A stretch of 64,000 bases of DNA from an uncultured Porphyromonadaceae bacterium (GTDB lineage: Bacteria; Bacteroidota; Bacteroidia; Bacteroidales; Muribaculaceae). The translations under genes and the position numbers were made by a program. How positions within the stretch are numbered: position 1 is the stretch's first letter; each line of letters opens with the position of its first letter. A model generated the notes under the pieces. The model was not told the origin of the DNA, ran no database searches, and was given only the letters and a program-made list of their open reading frames with translations. Positions 18,422-27,313 of the stretch are shown here, piece after piece. Location: positions 1 to 64,000 of the forward strand of contig URAU01000013.1 in the NCBI GenBank assembly GCA_900545955.1, written 5' to 3'.

Positions 18422-19619
18422 ATGAAAAAAGTATTTTTTTCTTTTAGTGTCCTTGTTGATTAGTCTCAGTTCTTTGGCTCTTGACGTAAGTCCCTTGACT
18501 TATAGCTTCAATGAGCAAAAGAACCCCGAAGACTATCAGCAGTACGTAGGACAGCAGTTCTTCATTAGACCTGCTTACGGCAAACTTGAAACCTGGGAGA
18601 AATCAGGATTCAAACCTTCTGAGGAAACTCAGAACATGACTTTTACTGTAACCAAAGTGACAGTAAAGGATGTAGAGCTTAACAAAAAGCCGAATAAAGA
18701 GATTGCCATAGAGGCAGTACAAGTAGACGGAAAGAAGAAAATCAAGTTCAAAGCATACGAAGAAGTTTCTGTTAAGGTTGGCTTCTGGGGCGATATTAAG
18801 CAGTGGCCACTCATTGGTTATATGCCTGTCGTGTTCACCGAACCCTTTAATGAATTTGTCAATTCAAAAATTGGCACTGACATTTCTAAAAAGGAAGTCA
18901 AGGATACCTATAAGATTACCAACGTATACTTCGGCAAAGGAGAATCTACGGGAGAAGTGTGCTATGAAGTTCAAAACAACCGCACTGGAGAAAAAAAGAA
19001 CGTAAACGCCAAAAATACTGACGCTGCTTTTGCCGACGCACTTAAAGGTCGCTATAAAACAGCATTAGTACGAGTAGAAAAGCCTGAGGATACGTCGAAT
19101 CGTTACGGTGATGTTACTACTGTAACAGATGCAGGGGTCGAAAAGTACTCTTTTACGGACAGCATCATTAACATTGTCATCATGGGTTCTCCCGAACAGT
19201 TTAATTTCGTTCTTAAAAACGTATCACCCAATTCTCTAAAACTGATTTGGAATGAAGCTGTTTATGTAGGCCGCGATGGCTCTACTTCTAAGGTTATGCA
19301 TGCTGGAACCAAGTATTCTGAAAGAAATGGTGACCAACCAGCCTCTGTGATTATCAGGGGCGCAAAGATTGATGATCTTGCTTGTCCAACAGAAAATGTT
19401 TACTATGACGAAGGGACTAGAATTGGCTATTCTACTTATGGAAATGGTTGGAAAACTAAATCTATGCTTCCTGAATCCTATATTGGTAAGGAAGCCGGTG
19501 AAATTCGACTGATGCTGCCAATTCAGGTTAAGGATGTAGTCAATGAATATACATTCGTTTTCAAAGTCTATTATTCATATGACCATCCTGAATTGCTAAA
19601 TCAAGATCAGCTGAACTGA
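18422..19619 (+). CDS. Exported protein of the island, out of frame in its signal peptide
   Basis: The main frame runs from 18447 (GTG) to 19619 and codes for 390 residues of unknown function. An ATG at 18422 starts MKKVFF, but the run of seven T residues at 18434-18440 shifts it into a stop after 13 codons. With six T residues the two frames join and give a textbook signal peptide (MKKVFFLLVSLLISLSSLAL). Either the gene is switched off by slippage at the T tract, or there is a sequence error, or the GTG is used. The mature part is Lys- and Glu-rich at first, with a C-terminal beta-rich half (IWNEAVYVGRDGSTSKVMHAG). It overlaps the next gene by 1 nt (TGATG). Confidence 0.6.
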
Positions 19620-20194
19620 TGAAGAAATATATAAGTATCCTTATATCAATCTTCATATTCCTGGGAGCTAAAGCGGCATCTCCTGAAGAACACATTTCTT
19701 TTATGGGGATGCCGGTAGCTGGCTCTGACGAATTATTCGTACAGCATTTAATTGATAAAGGCTTCGTTAAAACAGGGACTTTTGAGAGCACAACATCCCT
19801 TTATGGCAAATTTGCTAATGAAATTGTTGAACTTACTGTTCTCGCTTCACCTCGAACTAAAACAGTTTGCAAGGTCATAGTTTATTTTCCGGCAAAATCT
19901 TCATGGTCAGATTTGAAAGAGGATTATTTCTCCAAAAAGAGATTATATCGTTCTAAATATTTGTTAGACAAAGATTTTGAATTCTTCTCTGGAGATTATG
20001 AAGATGGCGATGGCTATGAGATGAGAGCTGTTATTAACGATAAATGCAACTATTGTTCTTTTTTCAATGAACCTGGTGGCCATATTACCGTAGAAATTTG
20101 CCCTAGAAAACAGGTAAAAGTAACTTATGAAGACAGTATCAATATCCAAGTTGCTAAACAAGAATTAGAGTTTGATGCTTATGAGGATATTTAA
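19619..20194 (+). CDS. Exported protein, unknown function
   Basis: This 191-residue protein has a signal peptide (MKKYISILISIFIFLGAKAA) and no lipobox. The mature part begins HISFMGMPVAGS, a pattern I associate with uncharacterised Bacteroidales exported proteins, but no function is known. A CNYC pair is present (about residue 142). It is read in the same direction as the preceding gene and overlaps it by one base, so the two form a cassette behind RNA A. Its base composition is AT-rich, unlike the surrounding core genes. Confidence 0.7.
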   Translation: MKKYISILISIFIFLGAKAASPEEHISFMGMPVAGSDELFVQHLIDKGFVKTGTFESTTSLYGKFANEIVELTVLASPRTKTVCKVIVYFPAKSSWSDLKEDYFSKKRLYRSKYLLDKDFEFFSGDYEDGDGYEMRAVINDKCNYCSFFNEPGGHITVEICPRKQVKVTYEDSINIQVAKQELEFDAYEDI

Positions 20195-20453
20195 TATATG
20201 GCATTGCAATATTTTCACTATGCACTGTCCATATACATAGAATCATGATTGAAAGAGGTACTCAAATAAGTTTCAATTTGTTAGCACGTTTTATATAACT
20301 CGAATTGTAATGAACGTTGCTACTACTTTGCAGAGTAATCCAACGGTTGCTAACCCTGGATTGTCGATGCAAGGCGCTATTTGCAATAACAGGAGATATA
20401 TCAATCGTTAAAAATCACGATAGTAGGCATAATTTTTATTAACGATGTCTCTG

Positions 20454-20937
20454 TTACTTTCTGCCTCCCATACCGCGCTTTGGCTGAGCGGGCTTTAGCA
20501 TCTTGTGAGCTTGCATCATGCAGCGGTAGGCGAAACGGCGGTCGTCTTCATCCAGATTGCGTTCCCATGGTAAATCTGATGATGCACCTCCTCCACCGCA
20601 TGACTGGGCGAATTGGGTTGCTCCATCGAGATAGCCGAGGAACAGGTACATTGCGCATTTCAGAATCTCGCTGGGTTGCTCGGCTATTGCTGTCAGGAAG
20701 TCGCAGTCAATGTCGGCTTTCAGTTCCGACGGCATGGGATCCAACAGAGAACGGACATCAACAACCATCCTGGCAAAAACGGCATCGGTCAGCCTCATGC
20801 GCACCTGCTCCTGATTCTTTTCCGTGAACTCGTGGAAATTCTTTTGAGCATTATCGCGTTTCTCGCTGAGTGCATCAAGTTATTCCTGAAGTTCGGCGAG
20901 TTGCCAGTCGACTAAGAGTTCCTCTATCAGTAAAACA
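20454..20937 (-). pseudogene. C-terminal remnant of a MobV/Pre-type relaxase
   Basis: The last 116 codons (20454-20804) are open and end GGGGASSDLPWERNLDEDDRR…, the tail I associate with Bacteroides MobV/plasmid-recombination relaxases. Reading further upstream in the same frame gives a coiled-coil-like stretch (LDALSEKRDNAQKNFHEF, LIEELLVDWQLAELQE) broken by a TAA at 20880-20882. The catalytic N-terminal domain is absent. It is therefore a decayed mobilisation gene and marks the island as a former mobilisable element. Family assignment is from memory of the C-terminal pattern. Confidence 0.5.
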
Positions 20938-20947
20938 TTTGTCTTTC

Positions 20948-21030
20948 TTTTTACACATGAGAGGCAATGTGTAAAAAAAACGCGATTTATTTTACATGTT
21001 AGGGGCAACGTGTAAAATGGCTTTACACAT
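20948..21030. repeat. Tandem TTTACAC/GTGTAAA dyads
   Basis: Two palindromes follow each other: 20948-20977 (TTTTTACACAT, 8 nt loop, ATGTGTAAAAA) and 20990-21017 (TTTTACATGTT, 6 nt loop, AACGTGTAAAA, one mismatch). A further half-site TTTACACAT lies at 21022-21030, overlapping the Fic stop codon. They sit between the Fic gene and the relaxase remnant. They could be terminators, binding sites or the remains of a transfer origin. Confidence 0.5.
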
Positions 21031-22168
21031 CCTCTTCCGTTCCCATATTGGAATTAATAGAGTCAGCCAGCTTATCTCCTTCAGAATGGAATGCATTAAG
21101 AATAAAACTGAAAAGACCATTATTGATATAATAGTTTTCTCTACCAAGTTTAAGTTTACTCAATATCCCTTCATCAATTAATTGGTTTAGATACGACATA
21201 GCCGTTGGACGGCTTACTCCAACCTCTTTAACTACAAACTCTATTTTGGTATAAGGGTGACGGAAAAGGTTGTTTATGAGATCTTGTGAATAAACGTTCG
21301 GAAGATTTTTGCGGATACGATGCTTGTATTGCAACATCATATCTGAGATTCCGCGTATAAATTTAATAGTCTCATCTGCGGTTTGTTCTACGCCTTTAAG
21401 GATGAAAATGATCCAAGGCTCCCATATTAAAGTGTCTCTTACAGCCTGTAACAGCCTATAATACTCCCCTTTATTTTGGTTGATATAACGGCTCAGATAA
21501 AGTATCGGCATATTTAAAAGACCTTGGGCTACAAGGTATAGGATGTTGAGCACACGTCCGGCACGACCATTTCCATCACCGAATGGATGGATGCTTTCAA
21601 ACTGATGATGGATTATAGCCATCTTTACGAGAGGATCTAAGTCTGAAAGTGTATCATCATTGATGAATTTCTCTAGGTTACACATATGTAGCTGAATCTC
21701 ATCAATTGTCTGAGGGGGAGTATATACGCTTTCTTTGGTTTTTTCATTTATCAACTTCTTTCCTGGGGTTGTGGTATATCCGGCATCATTATGCTTAATC
21801 TGGCGATATATCTCTTTTATCATTCCCTCGGTAATGAGATTACGTTGTTTTACAATCTCAAACACTTCCATAAGCGCATCGGCATAAGTGCTCACTTCCT
21901 TAGCCGCAATCGTGGAATATTTATTAGCACCAATCTCAGTTTTGTAAAGTTCATCATGAGTGGTAATTATACTTTCGATTGAAGATGAATCCATTGCTTC
22001 CTGTAAAGAAAGAGTACGAATCAAAATTTCAGGATTTGGGATTTTTTCTACAATACCATTGAGTTCTCCAAGTTTACGACTGGCAAGAGTAGTCTGTTTC
22101 ATTACAGCCTTAGTCTCTACATCAAAAGAAAGGGGGAGTACCGGAATTATATATTTTTTTTCACTCAT
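21023..22168 (-). CDS. Fic family protein (AMP transferase type) with wHTH tail
   Basis: This 381-residue protein carries the Fic active-site motif HPFGDGNGRAGR (about residues 193-204), which transfers AMP or a related group from a nucleotide to a protein hydroxyl. An N-terminal Fic_N domain contains SSSIES (about residue 39), fitting the (S/T)xxxE inhibitory helix that keeps such enzymes inactive. The C-terminal region (about 310-365) looks like a winged helix (VSRPTAMSYLNQLIDEG). The target is unknown. The gene lies in the AT-rich island and has a TAATTTTG promoter element just upstream. Confidence 0.9.
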   Translation of the reverse strand: MSEKKYIIPVLPLSFDVETKAVMKQTTLASRKLGELNGIVEKIPNPEILIRTLSLQEAMDSSSIESIITTHDELYKTEIGANKYSTIAAKEVSTYADALMEVFEIVKQRNLITEGMIKEIYRQIKHNDAGYTTTPGKKLINEKTKESVYTPPQTIDEIQLHMCNLEKFINDDTLSDLDPLVKMAIIHHQFESIHPFGDGNGRAGRVLNILYLVAQGLLNMPILYLSRYINQNKGEYYRLLQAVRDTLIWEPWIIFILKGVEQTADETIKFIRGISDMMLQYKHRIRKNLPNVYSQDLINNLFRHPYTKIEFVVKEVGVSRPTAMSYLNQLIDEGILSKLKLGRENYYINNGLFSFILNAFHSEGDKLADSINSNMGTEEDV

Positions 22169-22197
22169 GAACAGTATTATAGCGTATTATCTGATTA

Positions 22198-22205
22198 CAA
22201 AATTA
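22198..22205 (-). promoter_or_regulatory. -7 promoter element of the Fic gene
   Basis: The minus strand reads TAATTTTG, matching TAnnTTTG, 30 bp before the Fic start codon. Confidence 0.5.
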
Positions 22206-22457
22206 ATTATTTTTTCTGAGAATCATAATGCTAGACATAAATATAATTTAGTCGAAATCTTACCTCTTCATGACTGAGAGAATGGGATTGCACTATCGAT
22301 ATGGTCGAGATGCCAATAAATCGTAGATGTCAAAAGTCAAAAATGTTCACGAACCTCAGAATACAGATTGTATTTTAGCCAAGTTCCTCCTGAAACCCAT
22401 CTGTAACTTTCTGAATATCAATAACCACGCCGTGAGGTAAAATGAAACAAAAAGCGA

Positions 22458-22485
22458 TTGACAAGTTTATTTTATTGCTTGTCAA
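22458..22485 (-). terminator. Terminator of the DUF2795 gene
   Basis: TTGACAAG and CTTGTCAA form an 8 bp stem with a 12 nt loop, followed on the minus strand by CGCTTTTTGTTTC. It lies about 50 bp beyond the DUF2795 stop. Confidence 0.5.
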
Positions 22486-22533
22486 CCGCCTGTATATTAG
22501 TCGCTCAAATCTTAAAATCGGTCGGACTTTACA

Positions 22534-22755
22534 TCAATATTCCTCCTCGTTGAAGAAGAAGTCTTCTTTGGAGGGGTAGTCGGGCCAGATGTCTTCGATG
22601 GATTCGTAGGTGTCGCCTTCGTCTTCGATTTCCTGAAGGTTTTCTATCACTTCGAGCGGGGCGCCGGAGCGCTGGGCGTAGTCGATGAGTTCCTCGCGGG
22701 TTGCGGGCCAGGGTGCGTCCTCGAGTTTCGAGGCAAGTTCAAGTGTCCAATACAT
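22534..22755 (-). CDS. DUF2795 domain-containing protein
   Basis: This 73-residue acidic protein matches the small DUF2795 family common in Bacteroidales (MYWTLELASKLEDAPWPATREELIDYAQRSG-type opening, conserved acidic tail NEEEY). The function is unknown. No signal peptide is present, so it should be cytoplasmic. Its last codons are duplicated at 17731-17758, on the far side of the AT-rich island, which suggests that its 3' end served as an integration target. Confidence 0.85.
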   Translation of the reverse strand: MYWTLELASKLEDAPWPATREELIDYAQRSGAPLEVIENLQEIEDEGDTYESIEDIWPDYPSKEDFFFNEEEY

Positions 22756-23003
22756 AGCTGTGTGTATGGTTTAAGGAGTTGATTATACGATGGTTGGCGA
22801 CTGCCTGACGGCGGGTCATCTGCCCGGCGCCGAAAGCCCTGCCGGGCAACGGCGCGTACCTGACTGTCAGGGTGCTGACGCGGCGGCAAATTACGCCCTG
22901 CGGGCGGTCGTATTGCTATAACGAGGGCCAGCGCATTTTATTGCGCGTGGCAATCCATTGATTTACGCGTTTTCCAGCCCGGCACTCCAGATTGCGCTGA
23001 CGG

Positions 23004-23552
23004 CTATTTCTGCCAGGCGGTTTCGGGGCAGCCGGCGCGGTGGTTGAGGGCACGCCCGAGGGTGAAAAGGTAGTCGCTGAGGCGGTTGAGGAAGCGCCCC
23101 ACGATGGGGTCGAGTGTGGCGGCTTCGGAGAGGGCGACCACGCGGCGCTCGGCGCGGCGGCACACGGTGCGGCATACGTTGGCCATAGCAGCCGAAGGGG
23201 TGCCTCCGGGGAGAATGAAGCTGTTGAGCGGCGGAAGAGTCTCGGTGAGGGCGTCGATCTGCTGCTCGAGGCGGCGGATGTGGATGGTGTCGAGGCCGTC
23301 GGGGATGGTGTCGGGGCGCGTGGCGGTGTCTGTCGCCAGATATGCGCCGGCGTTGAAGATTTTGTTCTGGACCATCAGGAGCGTTTCGCGGTCGTTGGCT
23401 GTGAGGTCGGGGTATGTGAGCAGGAGCCCGATGAAGGAGTTGAGTTCGTCGGTGGTTCCGTATGCGTCGAGGCGGAGGGAGGCTTTGCTTACGCGCGTTC
23501 CCCCTACGAGAGAAGTGGTGCCGGCGTCGCCGGTGCGGGTGTAGATTTTCAT
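23004..23552 (-). CDS. Cob(I)alamin adenosyltransferase (PduO/MMAB type)
   Basis: This 182-residue enzyme should transfer the adenosyl group of ATP to cob(I)alamin to make coenzyme B12. It has the ATP-binding N-terminal motif YTRTGDAGTTSLVGGTRVSK and the block YGTTDELNSFIGLL, with the C-terminal RLSDYLFTLGRALNHRAG, all typical of PduO-type ATRs. No cobalamin-dependent enzyme or riboswitch is seen nearby. It lies between the DUF2795 gene and the LOG gene on the same strand. Confidence 0.93.
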   Translation of the reverse strand: MKIYTRTGDAGTTSLVGGTRVSKASLRLDAYGTTDELNSFIGLLLTYPDLTANDRETLLMVQNKIFNAGAYLATDTATRPDTIPDGLDTIHIRRLEQQIDALTETLPPLNSFILPGGTPSAAMANVCRTVCRRAERRVVALSEAATLDPIVGRFLNRLSDYLFTLGRALNHRAGCPETAWQK

Positions 23553-23631
23553 TTTTTTTGCAGTAATTTAAAGGTTTCAAACAGATGCTGACACAGACGC
23601 GCTCGGCGTCATAATAGATACGCTCTGCACG

Positions 23632-24174
23632 CTAAAGTTGTTCGAGGGTGTGAATCAGGGAGTCGATGTCGGGGCAGAGCGTAATCTGCCGGGCGACTTC
23701 GGGGTACATCAGTCCGCGGCGCTCCATTTCGGCAAACATGGCCATCAGCGGGTCGTAGAGGCCGCCGCGGTTGAGCAAAATCAGCGGTTTGGGCTCCGAG
23801 AAGAACGACATGGAGGCCAGGGCCGACATTACTTCGTCGAGCGTGCCGTAGCCGCCGTCGAGGGCTACGAAGGCGTCGGCGTTCTCTTCCATGGTCTGTT
23901 TGCGCTCGTGGAGCGAGCTTACAGCGATGCTCACGCTGTTGTCGGGGTGCTGCCGCTGTGCGCGCGACTGGGGCACGACTCCCATCACGCGGCCTCCGGC
24001 CTCGGCGGTGGCCGAGGCAACGGCATCCATCAGGCCCATCTGCAGTCCGCCGTAGACGAGCGTATGGCCTCCGCTGCCTATCCAGCGGCCCAGCGTGCGG
24101 GCGTCTTCAAAGCATTCGGGGGCTATGGCGGTGCGGGCGGAGCAGTATACAGCAATTCTCATGATTTTCAGCAT
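23632..24174 (-). CDS. LOG-family protein (TIGR00730 type)
   Basis: This 180-residue Rossmann-fold protein belongs to the LONELY GUY family, whose members cleave nucleoside 5'-monophosphates to base and ribose phosphate. Visible blocks are GHTLVYGGLQMGLMDAV and LDGGYGTLDEVMSAL. The family signature is usually PGGxGTxxE, and here the first residue is Asp. The internal ATG at 24162 (MRIAVYCSA) may be the true start. It is divergent from the U32 peptidase gene. Confidence 0.85.
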   Translation of the reverse strand: MLKIMRIAVYCSARTAIAPECFEDARTLGRWIGSGGHTLVYGGLQMGLMDAVASATAEAGGRVMGVVPQSRAQRQHPDNSVSIAVSSLHERKQTMEENADAFVALDGGYGTLDEVMSALASMSFFSEPKPLILLNRGGLYDPLMAMFAEMERRGLMYPEVARQITLCPDIDSLIHTLEQL

Positions 24175-24254
24175 TTTGGCGGGACGTTGCGGCGGTGTCG
24201 CCGCGATGCTCCCGAAGTTGAGTTAAAAGCACGCAAAAATAGCGAAAATTTGCG

Positions 24255-24262
24255 TAACTTTG
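24255..24262 (+). promoter_or_regulatory. -7 promoter element, U32 gene (leaderless candidate)
   Basis: TAACTTTG matches TAnnTTTG exactly and ends 5 nt before the ATG at 24268, leaving essentially no leader or ribosome-binding site. Confidence 0.55.
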
Positions 24263-24267
24263 CGCAA

Positions 24268-25542
24268 ATGAAACGCAAGGATTTTGAGATTATGGCTCCC
24301 GTGGGGAGCTACGAAAGCCTTCATGCGGCGATTGCCGCCGGCGCCGACGCCATATATTTCGGCGTTGAGGGGCTGAACATGCGTGCCCGCTCGAGCGTTA
24401 ACTTTACGCTCGACGACCTGCGCCGGATTGCTGGGATCTGCGACGCCGCCGGCGTGAAATCCTATCTCACCGTCAATACGATAATGTATGACGACGATGT
24501 GGAGAAATGTCACGCCATTATCGACGCCGTGGCCCGCAGCGGCATTTCAGCCATTATCGCCAGCGACATCGCGGCGATCCTCTACGCGCGCAGCGTAGGC
24601 GTGGAGGTGCATATCTCCACGCAGCTGAGCATCAGCAATACCGAGGCCGTGCGCTTCTACGCGCAGTGGGCCGATGTGGTTGTGCTCGCGCGGGAGCTGA
24701 ACCTCGACCAGGTGGCGGCCATCCACCGCGCCATCGTCGAGCAGGATATCCGCGGTCCGCGGGGCGAGCTGGTGCGCATAGAGATGTTCTGCCACGGCGC
24801 CCTCTGCATGGCCGTATCCGGCAAGTGCTATCTGAGCCTGCATCAGATGAACTCCTCGGCCAATCGCGGCGCCTGCACCCAGATCTGCCGCCGTGGCTAC
24901 GAGGTTACCGACCTCGAGACGGGCGACCGGCTCCGTATCGACAATAAATACATAATGTCGCCCAAAGACCTGAAGACCATCCACTTCCTCAACAAAATGG
25001 CCGACGCCGGGGTAAGGGTCTTCAAAATCGAGGGGCGCGCACGTGGTCCGGAGTACGTGCGGATGGCTGTGGAGTGCTACAACGAGGCTCTCAACGCCAT
25101 TTGCGACGGCACTTTCTCGGAGGAGAAGGTGGCCGGATGGGACGAGCGCCTGTCGCGCATCTTCAACCGCGGCTTCTGGGACGGCTACTACCTGGGCCAG
25201 CGCCTGGGCGAGTGGTCTTCCAAATACGGATCGTCGGCCACGCGCGTCAAGGAGTACCGCGCCAAGGGTGTGCGCTATTTCCCGAAAATCGGCGTGGGCG
25301 AATTTTATATGGAAAACGGCGAGCTCGGCGTGGGCGACGAGGTGGTTGTTACCGGGCCCACCACCGGGGCGCTCATATTTACCGTAGAGGAGATCCGTGT
25401 GGGTCTGCGGCCGGTGGAGCGCGCCCGAAAGGGCGAGAGCTTCTCCATTGCCGTGCCCGCACGAATTCGCCCCAGCGACAAACTGTATAAATGGACCGTC
25501 AAGAATCCCGACTCCACCCTGAATCAAAATACAACAACTTAA
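24268..25542 (+). CDS. Peptidase U32 family protein (TrhP/YegQ-like)
   Basis: This 424-residue protein matches the U32 family, whose better-studied members take part in tRNA or rRNA hydroxylation (TrhP, RlhA) and not proteolysis. The signature is visible as EMFCHGALCMAVSGKCYLS, then SANRGACTQICRRGY with its cysteines, and FKIEGRARGPEYV. The N-terminal part is TIM-barrel-like (MAPVGSYESLHAAIAAGAD). The start is set at 24268 because the promoter element ends at 24262. It runs into the pgi gene with a gap of only 14 bp, so the two are likely co-transcribed. Confidence 0.9.
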   Translation: MKRKDFEIMAPVGSYESLHAAIAAGADAIYFGVEGLNMRARSSVNFTLDDLRRIAGICDAAGVKSYLTVNTIMYDDDVEKCHAIIDAVARSGISAIIASDIAAILYARSVGVEVHISTQLSISNTEAVRFYAQWADVVVLARELNLDQVAAIHRAIVEQDIRGPRGELVRIEMFCHGALCMAVSGKCYLSLHQMNSSANRGACTQICRRGYEVTDLETGDRLRIDNKYIMSPKDLKTIHFLNKMADAGVRVFKIEGRARGPEYVRMAVECYNEALNAICDGTFSEEKVAGWDERLSRIFNRGFWDGYYLGQRLGEWSSKYGSSATRVKEYRAKGVRYFPKIGVGEFYMENGELGVGDEVVVTGPTTGALIFTVEEIRVGLRPVERARKGESFSIAVPARIRPSDKLYKWTVKNPDSTLNQNTTT

Positions 25543-25556
25543 TATATACAACTGAC

Positions 25557-26900
25557 ATGGCTAAACTTACTGTCGACGTTAAAAACGTTCTCAACACCGT
25601 GACAGGCGAGCAGATCCAGGCTCTCAACCCCGAGGCCGCTGCCGCCATCGACAAACTTTATAAAGGAACCGGTCTCGGCTCCGACTTCCTCGGCTGGGTG
25701 AAGCTCCCCGAGGAGACTTCCGACGCTCTCGTGGCCGACATCGAGGCTACAGCCGCCAAGATGCGCGAGCTCTGCGACGTAGTGGTAGCCGTAGGCATTG
25801 GCGGCAGCTATCTCGGCGCAAAGGCCGTGATCGAGGCCCTCAGCGACTCCTTCGCCTCACTGCGCGGAGCCGGCGACGAACGCCGCACCCGCGTGCTCTT
25901 CGCCGGCCAGAATATCGGCGAGGACTATCTCTACGAGCTTCAGGACCTCCTGAAGGACAAGAAATTCGGCATCATCGTAATCTCCAAGTCCGGCACTACC
26001 ACCGAACCCGCCATCGCCTTCCGTCTGCTCAAGGAGCAGCTTGAGGCCCAGATGGGCAAGGAGGAGGCTTCGAAGCGCATCGTGACCATCACCGACGCCA
26101 AGAAGGGCGCCCTCCGCCAGCTCGCCACCGAAGAAGGCTACAAGACATTTGTAATCGCCGACAACGTAGGCGGCCGCTTCTCGGTGCTCACCCCCGTAGG
26201 TCTGCTCCCCATCGCCGTGGCCGGATTCGATATCCGCAAGCTCCTCGAGGGCGCACGCCGCATGCAGGCCGCTACCGCCGAGGCCAACGACCTCAATCCC
26301 TCGCTGCTCTACGCCACCACGCGCAACGCCCTCTACCGCGCCGGCAAAAAGACTGAGATTCTGGTGAACTACAATCCCAAACTCCACTTCTTCGGTGAAT
26401 GGTGGAAACAGCTCTACGGCGAATCCGAAGGCAAGGACCACAAGGGTATCTTCCCCGCAGCCGTCGACTTCACCACCGACCTCCATTCCATGGGTCAGTG
26501 GATTCAGGAAGGCGAGCGCACCATCTTCGAGACCGTTGTCTCTGTTGAGGCTCCTGCCCACAAAACAGTAATCCCCACCGACGCAGCCAACCTCGACGGC
26601 CTCAATTACCTGGCCGGCAAGCGCGTTGACGAGGTCAACAAGATGGCCGAACTCGGCACACGCATCGCCCACGTAGACGGCGGTGTGCCCAACATCCGCG
26701 TTACCATCCCCGCCCTGGAGGAGGAATGGCTCGGCGAGCTCATCTACTTCTTCGAGAAGGCCTGCGGCATCTCCGGCTATCTGCTCGATGTGAACCCCTT
26801 CAACCAGCCCGGTGTGGAGGCCTACAAGCGCAATATGTTCGCCCTGCTCGAGAAACCGGGCTACGAGGCTGAGACCGCAGCCATCAAGGCCCGTCTCTGA
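25557..26900 (+). CDS. pgi: Glucose-6-phosphate isomerase
   Basis: This 447-residue cytoplasmic enzyme interconverts glucose-6-phosphate and fructose-6-phosphate. It is the short bacterial type. The phosphosugar-binding SIS parts are visible: VVAVGIGGSYLGAKAVIEAL, FGIIVISKSGTTTEPA and VGGRFSVLTPVGLLPIAV, and the late block NPFNQPGVEAYK. The start at 25557 (MAKLTVDV) is chosen because upstream in-frame codons overlap the U32 gene. A strong hairpin follows the stop. Confidence 0.95.
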   Translation: MAKLTVDVKNVLNTVTGEQIQALNPEAAAAIDKLYKGTGLGSDFLGWVKLPEETSDALVADIEATAAKMRELCDVVVAVGIGGSYLGAKAVIEALSDSFASLRGAGDERRTRVLFAGQNIGEDYLYELQDLLKDKKFGIIVISKSGTTTEPAIAFRLLKEQLEAQMGKEEASKRIVTITDAKKGALRQLATEEGYKTFVIADNVGGRFSVLTPVGLLPIAVAGFDIRKLLEGARRMQAATAEANDLNPSLLYATTRNALYRAGKKTEILVNYNPKLHFFGEWWKQLYGESEGKDHKGIFPAAVDFTTDLHSMGQWIQEGERTIFETVVSVEAPAHKTVIPTDAANLDGLNYLAGKRVDEVNKMAELGTRIAHVDGGVPNIRVTIPALEEEWLGELIYFFEKACGISGYLLDVNPFNQPGVEAYKRNMFALLEKPGYEAETAAIKARL

Positions 26901-26917
26901 TCCGTTCTAACCTTAAT

Positions 26918-26965
26918 TTTAATCGCCTCCGAAAAATTTTGAAAAAATTTTCGGGGGCGATTAAA
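26918..26965. terminator. Strong stem-loop behind pgi
   Basis: TTTAATCGCCTCCGAAAA pairs with TTTTCGGGGGCGATTAAA, with A/T runs in the inner part, giving a stem of about 20 bp that could act in both directions. Confidence 0.65.
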
Positions 26966-27201
26966 CTATTTTCGGGCGCCGGCGTCTTAATTACATAAGA
27001 TAATAAAACAATAGATCAACATAGCCGCCCGCTGCCCCGCCGGAAGAAGCTTCAAAACACCTCCACCTTCCGGTATCTGCCAGCCAGTCAAGCAAACCTC
27101 AAATGGGGGCAAGGCAGCAATCTCAAATGTTTTCAACCACAAGCCGCCGGACTCTGCCGAAGAGCCCGGCGGCGCTGTTTCTGCGTCGGTAGCGGCTGAA
27201 A

Positions 27202-27236
27202 AAAGTGGCAGCTGCGGAGGTGGGTCCGCAGCTGCC
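27202..27236 (-). terminator. Terminator of the sus operon
   Basis: GGCAGCTGCGGA and TCCGCAGCTGCC form a perfect 12 bp stem with a 6 nt loop. On the minus strand it is followed by ACTTTTTT, a good U tract, about 80 bp beyond the stop of the last sus-type gene. Confidence 0.7.
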
Positions 27237-27313
27237 GGGGAAATATTCGCCGGAGACTATATTGGTGTGGGATTTCTCCGGCGAGGGGGAAGGGGTTACT
27301 TAATGAAGAAGCA

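Larger units (their letters stand above)
22169..22533. other. AT-rich intergenic region at the island's right edge
   Basis: No gene is seen in 365 bp. It holds the Fic promoter element (22198-22205) and the terminator of the DUF2795 gene (22458-22485). The right copy of the DUF2795 3'-end repeat begins at its end (22536). Confidence 0.5.
26901..27313. other. Intergenic region between pgi and the sus operon
   Basis: No gene is seen in 413 bp between these convergent units. It holds two terminators, one for each side (26918-26965 and 27202-27236). The middle, 26970-27200, shows nothing recognisable. Confidence 0.55.

Noticed and set aside
18223..18447. 74-codon frame over RNA A and the leader
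   Set aside because: It overlaps the paired arms and terminator of RNA A and ends in a run of Phe codons from the T tract. It is not protein-like.
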